The notes under the pieces are model-generated. The model was not told the DNA's origin. It was given only the letters and a program-made list of their open reading frames with translations, and did no database searches. This document shows, in pieces, positions 25,157 to 35,551 of a DNA stretch of 64,000 nt; position 1 is the stretch's first letter, and each line of letters starts with the position of its first letter. The translations under genes were made by a program, and so were the position numbers. This DNA is from Sideroxyarcus emersonii (lineage in GTDB: Bacteria; Pseudomonadota; Gammaproteobacteria; Burkholderiales; Gallionellaceae), in NCBI RefSeq assembly GCF_021654335.1, contig NZ_AP023423.1, positions 1,487,001-1,551,000 of the forward strand, written 5' to 3'.

Positions 25157-25451
25157 CGTTATCTCCTGATTTCGTTTTTGAAATGCATGTTTTGTACCTG
25201 CAACGATGCTTTGTCAATTTACGTTCCAAATTAAAAAGCTTTATATTCATCAATTTAAATCTGATATTTTGTCGCATTAGCTACATCGTTATGTATTAAA
25301 TGATACAACGATAATCGCTTCTGGCTCACTCGCCATCCTCGCGGCGACAGCAATCAAATCAATCGAAATTGATAATTGATTTAATCGCTACAATTCATTT
25401 GATAAATTAATCATATTCGAGCATATTAGCGTCTGATTATTGAGGTCGAGA
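25157..25451. other. AT-rich divergent intergenic region
   Basis: 295 bp between the cytochrome remnant and the lysR gene, clearly richer in A+T than its surroundings and full of short ATTGAT/ATCAAT words (for example around 25355-25415). It probably holds the lysR promoter and LysR binding sites, but I cannot mark a single operator with confidence. Confidence 0.4.
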
Positions 25452-26324
25452 ATGACTCTGGAACAATTGCGGATATTCGTCGGCGTCGCCGAACGCGAAC
25501 ACATGACCAAGGCGGCGGTTGCGCTTAATGTGACTCAATCAGCCGCGAGCGCAGCCATCGCCGCCCTCGAAAAACGGCATGGAGTCGTTTTATTCCATCG
25601 CATTGGACGCAGGATCGAACTTACCGATGTCGGCCGCATCTTCCTGGATGAAGCGCGGGCTGTATTGGGCCGGTCTGCCAGTGCCGAACTGGTGTTATCC
25701 GAATTCGGCGGGTTGAAACGCGGCACACTGCGCATGGTTGCAAGCCAGACGATCGCCGGCTACTGGCTGCCTCGACACCTGGCCAGCTTCCACGAGCGCC
25801 ACCCCCAGATCATGATAGAACTTGCCATCGCCAACACGGAGCAAGCGATACACAGTGTCACTGCCGGAAGCGCCGAGCTGGGTTTCGTCGAAGGCGTGAT
25901 CGAAGATGCTGCGATATCGCATTGGCCGATTGCGCACGATCAATTACTGCTGGTCGGCTGCAAGCCGGTCGCACAGATCGATAACGAATGGCTGAAGACG
26001 GCACGCTGGATCATGCGCGAATCGGGTTCGGGTACGCGCTCGACCTTTGCGGAGGCATTGCGTGGTCGCGGCCTGGATCCGGACAGTCTCGACGTTGCCC
26101 TGACCTTGCCATCGAATGAATCCGTACGCACAGCAGTCGAATCCGGGGCCGGGGTTGCCGTTCTGTCTGCGCTGGTGGTTGCACGAGCCTTGAAGACAGG
26201 CGTCCTGCACGCCATGCCCTTCGAACTGCCGGCACGTCCCTTCTTCGCCATGCACCACAAGGAACGCTACCGCAGCAAGGCGGCAGATGCATTACTCGAT
26301 TTGATAAAGGAATACGATTCATGA
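25452..26324 (+). CDS. LysR-family transcriptional regulator
   Basis: 290 aa. N-terminal winged helix-turn-helix (MTLEQLRIFVGVAEREHMTKAA, then LNVTQSAASAAIAALEKRHG) and a LysR substrate-binding domain from about residue 90 (TLRMVASQTIAGYWLPRHLA). The N-terminal and effector regions resemble the CysB/CbbR-type group. I use the ATG at 25452 with GAGGTCGAG upstream rather than the TTG at 25440. Its stop overlaps the start of the TDT transporter (ATGA), so regulator and transporter are coupled; the usual reading is that it controls that transporter. Confidence 0.92.
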   Translation: MTLEQLRIFVGVAEREHMTKAAVALNVTQSAASAAIAALEKRHGVVLFHRIGRRIELTDVGRIFLDEARAVLGRSASAELVLSEFGGLKRGTLRMVASQTIAGYWLPRHLASFHERHPQIMIELAIANTEQAIHSVTAGSAELGFVEGVIEDAAISHWPIAHDQLLLVGCKPVAQIDNEWLKTARWIMRESGSGTRSTFAEALRGRGLDPDSLDVALTLPSNESVRTAVESGAGVAVLSALVVARALKTGVLHAMPFELPARPFFAMHHKERYRSKAADALLDLIKEYDS

Positions 26325-27475
26325 GCTCCAAGCCCGCTATGCCGCTTTCTGCCCATCTCAACCCGCTCTCGCAACTCGAAAGCCCGCGCGAGATGATCCG
26401 CCAGTTCACGCCCAACTGGTTCGCCTCCACCATGGGGACCGGCATCCTGGCGCTCGCACTGCCTCAAGTGCCGGGCGCAGGCCAGACAATGCGGACCATG
26501 GGTGAATGGTTGTGGTTATTCAATATCGGCTTGTTCAGCCTGTTCACGCTGCTTTACGCTGCCCGCTGGATCATGTTCTGGCAGGAAGCCAAACGCATTT
26601 TCAGCCATAACATCGTGTCGATGTTCATCGGTACCATCCCAATGGGATTGGCAACGATCATCAATGGCTTTATCGTGTTCGGCCTGCCGCGTTGGGGCAA
26701 CGGAATGATCGACGTCGCCCAGATACTATGGTGGTTCGACGTCGCCTTATCTATCGTCTGCGGCGTGCTCCTGCCCTACTTCATGTTCACGCGTCAGGAA
26801 CACCGCATGGACAAGATGACGGCAGTATGGCTGCTGCCTATCGTAGCGGCCGAAGTTGCAGCAGCAAGCGGTGGCCTGATTGCCCCCTACCTGGGCGACC
26901 CGGGCAATCAGTTCATCATGCTCGTCACCAGTTATGTGCTGTGGGCCTATTCCGTTCCGGTCGCGCTTGGCATCATCACGATATTGATCCTGCGCATGGC
27001 ATTGCACAAGTTACCGCCGGAAAGCATGGCCGCATCGAGCTGGTTGCCGCTGGGCCCTCTCGGAACCGGCGCGCTCGGCATGCTGGTGCTGGGTGCGGAT
27101 GCCCCCGCCATCCTGGCTGCGCATGGCATGGCCGGCATCGGGACGATTGCGGCCGGCATCGGCCTGATTGCCGGCATACTGCTCTGGGGAGCCGGTCTCT
27201 GGTGGCTGCTGCTTGCCAGCCTCATCACGTTCCGCCACTTCCGCGCCGGGATTCCGTTCAACCTGGGATGGTGGGGCTATACTTTCCCGCTGGGGGTCTA
27301 CACTGTCGCGACACTCAAGCTGGGAACGCAACTCGGCATCGTGGCTTTTTCGATCTTCGGGACATTTTTATGCATCGTGCTCGCGGTAATGTGGCTGCTG
27401 GTCGCTGCGCGCACCCTTCATGGCGGCTGGCAAGGCCACCTGTTCGTCTCGCCCTGTATTGCCAACGTCAACTAG
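26321..27475 (+). CDS. TDT-family transporter (TehA/SSU1/SLAC1 type)
   Basis: 384 aa with about ten transmembrane helices. The start of the domain (QFTPNWFASTMGTGILALALPQVP) carries the FxxxMGTG pattern of the tellurite-resistance/dicarboxylate transporter family, which includes the SSU1 sulfite pump, MAE1 malate carrier and SLAC1 anion channels. In a sulfite-producing organism a sulfite export role is attractive, but the sequence alone does not separate sulfite from dicarboxylate. It overlaps the lysR stop by 4 bp. Confidence 0.85.
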   Translation: MSSKPAMPLSAHLNPLSQLESPREMIRQFTPNWFASTMGTGILALALPQVPGAGQTMRTMGEWLWLFNIGLFSLFTLLYAARWIMFWQEAKRIFSHNIVSMFIGTIPMGLATIINGFIVFGLPRWGNGMIDVAQILWWFDVALSIVCGVLLPYFMFTRQEHRMDKMTAVWLLPIVAAEVAAASGGLIAPYLGDPGNQFIMLVTSYVLWAYSVPVALGIITILILRMALHKLPPESMAASSWLPLGPLGTGALGMLVLGADAPAILAAHGMAGIGTIAAGIGLIAGILLWGAGLWWLLLASLITFRHFRAGIPFNLGWWGYTFPLGVYTVATLKLGTQLGIVAFSIFGTFLCIVLAVMWLLVAARTLHGGWQGHLFVSPCIANVN

Positions 27476-27511
27476 GAAAAGCCGGGCCAGTGCAGGAACC
27501 TGTGCCCGGTG

Positions 27512-29821
27512 TCACAAACCGATAGCCCTGAATATCCGGATCTTGGCGAAGTCCATGATCAGCAAATAGCCGAGTACCAGGATCAGGACTCCAGCGACCA
27601 AAGCGAGCGGGATCGGTGCCATCAGGATGCCCTGGCTGGCCAGTATGCCGACCACAACAATGTCCAGAATCGACGCCCGCAATAACCAGCGGCTTGGTGC
27701 CGACTGCCAGAAGTGCCGGCGTTCGCGTACCAGGTACACGTTGCCTTGCCCGGTGAAGGCAAGCATCACGAACACCAGCGTCTGCAATTGCGGCAAGGGA
27801 AGATGCAGCCAGTCGCGGCCGGCAAAGAATACGCTGAAGGACAGGATCAGCACAAAACCGGCCAAGATACCAGCCGTCAGCATCAGCTTGGGCACATCCC
27901 AGCGTTCCGGCTTGTTCGAATAGGCCACATTATCCGTGGCGATGGACATGGTCACGAAGTCATTGGTGAACAGCAACAGGACGATCAGCATCGGCGTAAT
28001 GACGAACACGCCGGTCAGCATCACCCCCAGGCTCAGGAAGATCGCGATCTCCAGCGTCTTGATGATCTTGTTCAGGGTATAGGTCAGCATGCGCTGGTAG
28101 ATGCGCCGGCTGGTCTCCACCGCTGCCCGCACATCGGACAGGCCGGGATTGGTGAGTACAAGGCTGGCTGCAGCCTTGGCAACATCGGTGGCATTGGCTA
28201 CCGCGATCCCCACTTCGGCCTGTTTAAGCGCGGGTGCATCATTGACGCCATCGCCGCTCATGCCGACCACATGGCCGGCCTGTTGTAGCGACTGGACCAG
28301 CGCATACTTGTCCTCCGGCAGTACCCGCGCAAATACATCGTAGTCCAGCACATTCCGCCGGATCTCTTCGCGCAGGTTTTCAGGCGGGCACACACGTTGT
28401 CCGATGCCGACTTGTCCGGCGATGGCACGTGCGGTCGCCGGTCCATCGCCCGAAACCATGACTACGCGCACCCCCAGATCATGCAGGTCCTGGATCAGGG
28501 CCCGTGAATCCTCGCGCGGCGGATCCTGCAGGCCGATCAGTCCGGCAACATGCAACGCCCTGTCGCTTGTCTCCACAGCAATGGCCAGCATGCGCGAACC
28601 ATCTGCCCCCAGCCGCTCGACATCCTGGGCGATCTGCACATTGCCCTGAACCAGTGCCGCAACCACGCGCGGCGCTCCCTTGATCACTCTCAGCTTACCC
28701 GTATCCAGGTCGAACAGCGCTTCGGAACGTTTGGTTTCCGGATCGAATGGCACGAAGTGCAATCTGCGCGGAACATCGGCGAGCTGACCTTGAGACCGGG
28801 CAGCCTCGATGATCGCCATATCGATGGGATCTTGGGTAGCGTCGTCGCAGGCCAGTGCCGCCAGGTGCAGCAACTGCGGAGTCGTGTATGGCGAATAGGG
28901 ATAAAGCACCTCAAGCGCCAGCTTGTTCTGGGTAATGGTGCCAGTCTTGTCGCTCGCCAGCACATCCATGGATGCGGCTTCCTCGATGGCAGATAGCCGC
29001 GTAACCAGTACGCCGTTCTTGGCCAGTTCCAGCGATCCCAGCGCAGTTGCAAGTGTGTAGGTGGCCGGCAATGCAATCGGCACCGAAGCCACCAGCAGAA
29101 TCAGGGCGAACGGAATGACTTCGGTGATCGGGATGTTGCTTGCCAGGGTATAGAGCAGCAAGGCGGCAACAAGAGCCAAGTCCAGCGCCACCAGATATTT
29201 GATGATGGTGAAGATGAGATTTTCCAGATGGCTCGTGGTGCGGGCATTCCGCACCAGTTCTGCGGTCTTGCCGAAATAGGTATGTGCGCCAATCGCAGTG
29301 ACCTCTCCCGAGGCCTCCCCGCGTTTCACGATCACGCCGGCATAGGCAGTCTTTCCGGCCATGGCTTCGATGGGCATTGCCTCGCCGGTGAGCGATGACT
29401 GGTCGAGCAGAATCTGCCCTTCCATCAGGCGGACATCCGCCGGTACCAGATCACCCATACGCAGATGCACCACATCTCCCGGAACCAGCTCACGTGCCGG
29501 GATTTTTTGCCAGACCCGGTCACGCAGTACGCGCACCTGGATTTCCAGACGACCTTTCAACAGCGTCAACGCATTGTTGGCGCGGTTCTCGTGGATAAAA
29601 CTGAGGATGGCATTGAATACAAGCAAGGCGGCGATGATGGCGGCTTCATCCAGTTTTCCCAGTGCAAGCTGCAGCACAATCGTCACTTCGAGCATCCATG
29701 GAACGGGTGCCCATAATTTCTTCAGGAAGGATAGCCAGGGATTGGCCCGCTCTTCTGCAACGGCATTCGGTCCATACTGCAATTGCCGCTGCTGTGCCTC
29801 GCTACTGGTCAATCCTTGCAT
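27512..29821 (-). CDS. Plasma-membrane H+-ATPase (P-type, P3A)
   Basis: 769 aa. Complete P-type ATPase: actuator TGEAMP (145-150), phosphorylation site D291 in DKTGTITQNK, and the hinge GDGVNDAPALK; the core resembles fungal/plant proton pumps and their archaeal and bacterial relatives. It lacks the long regulatory tail of eukaryotic forms. It would expel protons at ATP cost, useful for an acid-producing sulfur oxidiser. I use the ATG at 29821, which has GAGGTG 6 nt upstream, not the longer frame to 29917. It is convergent with the TDT gene and divergent from the HiPIP gene. Confidence 0.93.
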   Translation of the reverse strand: MQGLTSSEAQQRQLQYGPNAVAEERANPWLSFLKKLWAPVPWMLEVTIVLQLALGKLDEAAIIAALLVFNAILSFIHENRANNALTLLKGRLEIQVRVLRDRVWQKIPARELVPGDVVHLRMGDLVPADVRLMEGQILLDQSSLTGEAMPIEAMAGKTAYAGVIVKRGEASGEVTAIGAHTYFGKTAELVRNARTTSHLENLIFTIIKYLVALDLALVAALLLYTLASNIPITEVIPFALILLVASVPIALPATYTLATALGSLELAKNGVLVTRLSAIEEAASMDVLASDKTGTITQNKLALEVLYPYSPYTTPQLLHLAALACDDATQDPIDMAIIEAARSQGQLADVPRRLHFVPFDPETKRSEALFDLDTGKLRVIKGAPRVVAALVQGNVQIAQDVERLGADGSRMLAIAVETSDRALHVAGLIGLQDPPREDSRALIQDLHDLGVRVVMVSGDGPATARAIAGQVGIGQRVCPPENLREEIRRNVLDYDVFARVLPEDKYALVQSLQQAGHVVGMSGDGVNDAPALKQAEVGIAVANATDVAKAAASLVLTNPGLSDVRAAVETSRRIYQRMLTYTLNKIIKTLEIAIFLSLGVMLTGVFVITPMLIVLLLFTNDFVTMSIATDNVAYSNKPERWDVPKLMLTAGILAGFVLILSFSVFFAGRDWLHLPLPQLQTLVFVMLAFTGQGNVYLVRERRHFWQSAPSRWLLRASILDIVVVGILASQGILMAPIPLALVAGVLILVLGYLLIMDFAKIRIFRAIGL

Positions 29822-30188
29822 GGCGATCACCTCAAGGTTTGGCTGACGGCGCGCCCGTTGATCGCTGCTGCGTACGGAACATGGCCGATCTGGTTGTACT
29901 TCTTCGAGTGCCCCCAAAAATTATATTGGGATTATGGTTAATTTATATTAATTAATATTTAACGAATAGTTGGCCTCCTGGACAAACAAATTCGGCCTGA
30001 AATGATTTGCAATCCATCCGGGGCGATCATGCATAACCATGCTGGCATGTATTCCATGAATGCAGCAGCACTGGCCTGCGACATACAGCAGTCGTAGAAT
30101 CGATACGAGCAACTGACAGAACGAGCCGCCTGCTTTCATCACTTATGGCGACACCGCATCGCGGTTAAGCGAATCGCAAGGAGTCCGC
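29822..30188. other. AT-rich divergent intergenic region without a gene
   Basis: 367 bp between the H+-ATPase and HiPIP genes. It contains a very AT-rich segment with the self-complementary core TTAATTAATATT (about 29945-29960) next to ATTATATTGGGATTATGG. Probably two divergent promoters; I see no reliable ORF, RNA or operator. Confidence 0.4.
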
Positions 30189-30470
30189 ATGAACACAGAT
30201 ATGACACGACGAAATTTTCTGAAATCAGCCAGCATCGCCTTGGCACTGATACCGCTTGTCGTTATTCCCAGACAGGCCAGCGCGCAGACGAACGCGACCG
30301 TGCGTGCGCAGCTGAAATACCAGAATTCGCCCAAAGACAATATGAGTTGCAACACCTGCCTTGAATTTATCGCGGGGAAGAGTAGCCAGGACCCGGGCAA
30401 GTGCAAGGTTATTCCCGATGACGACGAGATATCGCCCAACGGATATTGCACCAAGTGGAATACGATGTAA
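30189..30470 (+). CDS. High-potential iron-sulfur protein (HiPIP), Tat-exported
   Basis: 93 aa. Twin-arginine signal MTRRNFLKSASIALAL ending ASA (about residue 32), as expected for a pre-folded Fe-S protein. The mature part has the four HiPIP cysteines C54-x2-C57-x14-C72-x14-C87, with the short spacing typical of small HiPIPs, and an aromatic near the last Cys (YCTKW). It would carry electrons in the periplasm between a dehydrogenase and an oxidase or bc1 complex. AAGGAG precedes the ATG. Confidence 0.9.
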   Translation: MNTDMTRRNFLKSASIALALIPLVVIPRQASAQTNATVRAQLKYQNSPKDNMSCNTCLEFIAGKSSQDPGKCKVIPDDDEISPNGYCTKWNTM

Positions 30471-30573
30471 TTACCTCGCGTTGAGGAATCGCAAATGGCG
30501 ATAAGAACCGCACTGGCGAATTAATCAATGTTTGTTACCAGAGAGGTGTGTGTATCTTCAAAGCGCGCTGATC

Positions 30574-30610
30574 AAAATAAAAAAGACTTGCAACATTTCT
30601 GTTGCAAGTC
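30574..30610 (-). terminator. Terminator of tRNA-Pro
   Basis: Perfect 10-bp stem GACTTGCAAC / GTTGCAAGTC with a 6-nt loop; on the minus strand it is followed by TTTTTTATTTT. It lies 12 bp beyond the tRNA 3' end. Confidence 0.85.
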
Positions 30611-30621
30611 CTTGTTACTAC

Positions 30622-30698
30622 TGGTCGGGGCGGGGAGATTCGAACTCCCGACCCCTTGCACCCCATGCAAGTACGCTACCAGGCTGCGCTACGCCCCG
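30622..30698 (-). tRNA. tRNA-Pro (anticodon GGG)
   Basis: 77 nt including an encoded CCA. Acceptor stem CGGGGCG pairs with CGCCCCG; anticodon stem CTTGC/GCAAG encloses the loop ATGGGGT, giving anticodon GGG (reads CCC/CCU). T-arm has GGTTCGAATC-like sequence (gagTTCGAATct). A TATAAT -10 box is at 30708-30713. Confidence 0.95.
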
Positions 30699-30707
30699 AG
30701 GGCGCGA

Positions 30708-30713
30708 ATTATA
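30708..30713 (-). promoter_or_regulatory. -10 box of tRNA-Pro
   Basis: Consensus TATAAT on the minus strand, 9 bp before the tRNA 5' end, as expected for a start at or near the mature end. The -35 region (TTCAAG/TCAAGT at 17-18 bp) is weak. Confidence 0.6.
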
Positions 30714-30760
30714 GCAGAGCTAAGTTCGTTACTTGAAGCAGTTTTGTTGATTTTTTGCCG

Positions 30761-31129
30761 TTAGGCGTGCAACAGTGTGATGATTTCGCGCAATTCCCGC
30801 TTGAACGAGCTCATGTTGAATTCACCAGGAATGTTCGCGCTGCGCTCTTCCTGATTGATCGCGTGCTGATCCAGACGACTGCGTGCACCGCTGATGGTGA
30901 AACCTTCCTCGTAGAGCAACTGCCGGATACGGCGGATGAGCAGAACTTCGTGATGCTGGTAGTAACGACGGTTGCCGCCGCGTTTCACCGGCTTGAGTTG
31001 GGTAAATTCCTGCTCCCAATAACGCAACACATGCGCCTTCACCCCGCATAATTCGCTGACTTCGCCGATGGTGAAGTAGCGTTTCGCCGGGATGGGCGGC
31101 AGTTCGGAATTAGTTACGTGGTGTTCCAT
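30761..31129 (-). CDS. MerR-family transcriptional regulator next to ihfA
   Basis: 122 aa. MerR winged helix: [26 protein letters not shown] followed by [25 protein letters not shown]. No effector domain beyond the helical tail, and no metal-binding cysteines at the C-terminus. It overlaps the ihfA end by 20 bp, a pairing common in beta- and gammaproteobacteria. Function unknown; perhaps autoregulation. Confidence 0.92.
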   Translation of the reverse strand: MEHHVTNSELPPIPAKRYFTIGEVSELCGVKAHVLRYWEQEFTQLKPVKRGGNRRYYQHHEVLLIRRIRQLLYEEGFTISGARSRLDQHAINQEERSANIPGEFNMSSFKRELREIITLLHA

Positions 31130-31418
31130 GATAGGTCTTTTCTACCATGCTCTTGAGTTTCTGGCTGGGATGAAAGGTGACCACGCGGCGGGCGGTGATC
31201 GGAATCTCTTCGCCGGTTTTGGGATTGCGGCCGGGGCGCTGGGGTTTGTCGCGCAACTGGAAATTGCCGAAACCCGAAAGCTTGACGCTTTCCCCCTGTT
31301 CCAGTTGCATCCTGATTTCCTCAAAGAACGCTTCCACCATGTCTTTTGCTTCGCGCTTGTTCAAGCCCACTTTTTCAAACAGCAGATCGGCGAGTTCCGC
31401 CTTGGTCAGTGTTGTCAT
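31110..31418 (-). CDS. ihfA: Integration host factor alpha subunit
   Basis: 102 aa, standard length. HU/IHF fold with the DNA-intercalating arm [27 protein letters not shown], whose Pro is the intercalating residue. IHF heterodimer bends DNA strongly at promoters and in recombination. It follows pheT by 9 bp, the classical pheST-ihfA order. Confidence 0.97.
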   Translation of the reverse strand: MTTLTKAELADLLFEKVGLNKREAKDMVEAFFEEIRMQLEQGESVKLSGFGNFQLRDKPQRPGRNPKTGEEIPITARRVVTFHPSQKLKSMVEKTYHGTPRN

Positions 31419-31427
31419 ATTCCCCTC

Positions 31428-33782
31428 TTATGCTCGCAACTGCGCGCCTTGGTTCAACATTACCGCAACCAGACGAGCCACTTTTTCTTCAATCTCGTTA
31501 TCAGTCAAAGTTTTTTGAGTATCTTGCAATAACACACGGAATGCAAGGCTTTTTTTGCCCTGCTCCACTCCTTTTCCGCGATACACGTCAAACAGGTCCA
31601 ATTCGGCCACACCCGGCACTTTTTCAGCCTGCATCGCATCCAGCAGGACCTGAACGGACATGCCCTCGTCCACCAGGACAGCCAGATCGCGGCGTACTGG
31701 CGGGAAGCGGGATATGACAGCCAGGTGCGGCACTGTACCTTGAGTCAAGGCAGCCAATTCGATCTCGAACCAGACAACGGCCTGCGGCAAGTCGTTTTGC
31801 TGCTGCCATTGCGGATGCAATTCACCGATCCAGCCGACAGGCCTGCCGTCCAGCAGAATGCGGGCAGAGCGGCCCGGATGGGATGCCGGATGCGATGCTG
31901 CCTGGAATCCCAATTTGCGCGGCGCGAACAAGGCTTCCACATCGCCCTTCACATCGAAGAAATCCACACTGCGTGCCGGCTCTCCCCATTGCTCGGATAC
32001 AGCACCACCATAGGCCAATCCGGCCAAGCGTTCGTGCTGTTCATAGCTGCCTGCCTCGGCGGTAAAGCAACCGCCGATCTCGAACAAGCGCACGCGCGGG
32101 TGCCTGCGCGCCAGATTGGCGCGCAATGCGGCCAGCAAACCACCCAGCAGGCTGCTGCGCATCACGCTCATCTGGCTGGCAATGGGGTTTTTCAGAGCAA
32201 TGGGCGCGGCATTGCCGCACAAGTCGCGCTCCCACGCGGCTTCCACGAAGGCGTAGTTGATGGTTTCCTGGTAGTCGCGCAACACCATGGCCTGGCGCAA
32301 TCTCGCCAGAGGGCGCTGTGCCTCTACCTGCGGCAAGATGCTCATGCGCGCCTGTATCGGCACAGGCTGGATGTTTTCGTAACCATGGACACGCGCCACT
32401 TCTTCGATCAGATCCTCTTCGATGGAAATATCGAAGCGGTAGCTTGGCGGCGTCACTGAAAATTCATCGCCTTTTTGCTGGAAAACCATACCTAGCTTGG
32501 ACAATATCGGGGCGATGGCATCTGCTTGCAGCGCCACACCCAGCACCCGGTGCACGCGCGAGGTACGCAGCTTCACAGGCAGGCGCTTCGGCAACTCGCC
32601 CAACACTTCCGTGACCGTACCGGCCTGCCCGCCGCAGATGTCGATGATCAATTGCGTGGCACGGTCCAGTGCCGCCTGTGTGGCTGCAAAATCTACGCCG
32701 CGCTCGAAACGGTAGGCAGAATCGGAACCGAAACCGAGAAGGCGGGATTTGCCGACGATCACATTGGGTACAAAGAACGCGCTTTCGAGGAAAATATCGC
32801 TGGTTGCCTCGCCCACTGCGCTGTCAGCACCGCCCATCACGCCAGCCAGCGCCACCGGTCCGTTACCGTCGGCAATCACCAGCATGTCTTCCTGCAGTTC
32901 CACTGTCTGCTCGTTCAGCAGCTTCAGTTGCTCGCCGCCGCGTGCGAAACGCACCTCGATGTCGCCATCCAGTTTATTCAGGTCAAAGGCGTGCAGCGGC
33001 TGCCCAAGTTCCAGCAGCACATAATTCGTCACATCCACCAGCGCGCTGATGCTGCGCAGGCCGCAGCGCTGCAGGCGTCGGACCATCCATGCTGGCGTAA
33101 CAGCCTTGGCGTTCACCCCGGAAATCACGCGCCCCGTGTAACGCGGACAGGCTGCTGCAGCAGTCAGCTTGACCTCGCGGCTTTGACCGCCTGCTTGTTT
33201 GATCGACGCCTGCGGAACGCTGTGCAGGGAAGCGCCTGTCAGCGCAGCCACCTCGCGCGCAATACCGTTCAGCGACAGGCAATCGCTGCGGTTCGGCGTG
33301 AGCTTGAGGGTGATCAGGCGGTCATCGAGATCGAGATGTTCTCGTATGCTTTGCCCAACAACTGCATCGGCTGCCAGCACCATCAACCCGTCGCTTTGTT
33401 CCGCCAGACCGAGTTCCTTCTCCGAGCACATCATGCCGAAAGAAGCGACGCCGCGTACCTTGGCCTGCTTGATCTCGATACCGGGCAGCTTCGCGCCGAC
33501 CAGCGCACAAGGCGCCTTCATGCCCACGGTTACATTCCCAGCGCCGCACACGATGTTCAGTGGTTCAGCTTGTCCGACGTCTACCGTCAGGACGTTCAGG
33601 CGATCCGCATCGGGATGTTTGTCTTTGGTCAGCACCTGCCCCACGACCACCTTCTCGAAGGCAGGCGCAACAGGCGACATTTCCTCCACTTCCAGCCCGG
33701 CCATGGTCAACAGATGCGACAGCTCTTCGCTCGAGAGCGAAGGATTCACGAAGGTACGCAACCAGGATTCAGAGAATTGCAT
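31428..33782 (-). CDS. pheT: Phenylalanyl-tRNA synthetase beta subunit
   Basis: 784 aa. Domain order: N-terminal tRNA-binding OB fold (VVGQVLTKDKHPDADRL, about residue 45-60), B3/B4 editing domain, B5, and the C-terminal FDX-ACB anticodon-binding domain (ISRFPPVRRDLAVLVDE). Forms the alpha2beta2 enzyme with PheS encoded 2 bp upstream. Confidence 0.98.
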   Translation of the reverse strand: MQFSESWLRTFVNPSLSSEELSHLLTMAGLEVEEMSPVAPAFEKVVVGQVLTKDKHPDADRLNVLTVDVGQAEPLNIVCGAGNVTVGMKAPCALVGAKLPGIEIKQAKVRGVASFGMMCSEKELGLAEQSDGLMVLAADAVVGQSIREHLDLDDRLITLKLTPNRSDCLSLNGIAREVAALTGASLHSVPQASIKQAGGQSREVKLTAAAACPRYTGRVISGVNAKAVTPAWMVRRLQRCGLRSISALVDVTNYVLLELGQPLHAFDLNKLDGDIEVRFARGGEQLKLLNEQTVELQEDMLVIADGNGPVALAGVMGGADSAVGEATSDIFLESAFFVPNVIVGKSRLLGFGSDSAYRFERGVDFAATQAALDRATQLIIDICGGQAGTVTEVLGELPKRLPVKLRTSRVHRVLGVALQADAIAPILSKLGMVFQQKGDEFSVTPPSYRFDISIEEDLIEEVARVHGYENIQPVPIQARMSILPQVEAQRPLARLRQAMVLRDYQETINYAFVEAAWERDLCGNAAPIALKNPIASQMSVMRSSLLGGLLAALRANLARRHPRVRLFEIGGCFTAEAGSYEQHERLAGLAYGGAVSEQWGEPARSVDFFDVKGDVEALFAPRKLGFQAASHPASHPGRSARILLDGRPVGWIGELHPQWQQQNDLPQAVVWFEIELAALTQGTVPHLAVISRFPPVRRDLAVLVDEGMSVQVLLDAMQAEKVPGVAELDLFDVYRGKGVEQGKKSLAFRVLLQDTQKTLTDNEIEEKVARLVAVMLNQGAQLRA

Positions 33783-33784
33783 AG

Positions 33785-34798
<1,014 letters not shown>

Positions 34799-34810
34799 CT
34801 AGTTTTGAAA

Positions 34811-34843
34811 CAAAAAAAGGAGGCATGACGCCTCCTTTTTTAT
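34811..34843 (-). terminator. Terminator/attenuator between rplT and pheS
   Basis: Stem GGAGGC / GCCTCC with flanking A and T runs; on the minus strand the hairpin is followed by TTTTTTTG. It ends the infC-rpmI-rplT transcript or tunes entry into pheST. No pheM-like leader peptide is apparent in the 60-bp gap. Confidence 0.75.
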
Positions 34844-34855
34844 ATTGCGCAATAC

Positions 34856-35215
34856 TTATGCGCCGAGGCCGGCTTTGGCTTGTGCGACGATCTGCGCGAA
34901 CGCAGCCTTGTCGAACACGGCCAGATCGGCCAGCACCTTGCGATCGATCTCGATCGCAGCCTTCTTCAGCCCGTTCATGAACACGCTATATGCCATGCCT
35001 TGCTCACGAGCAGCCGCATTGATACGCGCGATCCACAGGGTACGGAACTGACGCTTCCTCTGACGACGGTCACGGTAAGCATATTGCCCTGCCTTCATCA
35101 CCGCTTCCTTGGCGATGCGATAGACGCTATTGCGACGACCGCGGTAACCCTTGGCCAGGTTCAGGACTTTCTTATGGCGCGCACGCGCCGTTACACCACG
35201 TTTAACTCTTGGCAT
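34856..35215 (-). CDS. rplT: 50S ribosomal protein L20
   Basis: 119 aa, standard length; N-terminus [20 protein letters not shown] is diagnostic. L20 assembles early on 23S rRNA and, in other bacteria, represses its own operon by binding the infC-rpmI leader region. Confidence 0.98.
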   Translation of the reverse strand: MPRVKRGVTARARHKKVLNLAKGYRGRRNSVYRIAKEAVMKAGQYAYRDRRQRKRQFRTLWIARINAAAREQGMAYSVFMNGLKKAAIEIDRKVLADLAVFDKAAFAQIVAQAKAGLGA

Positions 35216-35224
35216 GTTGACTCC

Positions 35225-35422
35225 TTATGCGTAGGGCATCATGGCGCGAACGGACGCCGTGTTGGTTTCATGGACACCAGTGGACCCGCGCAGCTGGCGC
35301 TTGTTCTTGGTGGTCTTCTTGGTGAGGATGTGGCGCTTGAACGCTTGACCGCGCTTGATGCTGCCACCGGCGCGAACGCTGAAGCGTTTTTTCGCACCGC
35401 TCTTGGTTTTCATCTTTGGCAT
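35225..35422 (-). CDS. rpmI: 50S ribosomal protein L35
   Basis: 65 aa beginning [14 protein letters not shown], the conserved L35 N-terminus; the longer frame to 35488 is not coding. It lies 9 bp before rplT. The 129-bp gap to infC is where L20-responsive structures are found in relatives; I did not try to fold it. Confidence 0.97.
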   Translation of the reverse strand: MPKMKTKSGAKKRFSVRAGGSIKRGQAFKRHILTKKTTKNKRQLRGSTGVHETNTASVRAMMPYA

Positions 35423-35551
35423 AACGACTCCATTTATTTGATGACGCCGGGAGGTCCCTGACAGGAACGCTTGAAAACCCGGAACCACTTGTCTGGGACT
35501 CTTTTCACTACCACCGCAACGGCAAGTCCCTTGCTCCGCTGCGACGTAAAC

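Noticed and set aside
30032..30050. TAACCAT-gc-TGGCATG in the ATPase/HiPIP gap as an operator
   Set aside because: Half-sites depart from TAACCCW and no second palindrome is found 23-25 bp away.
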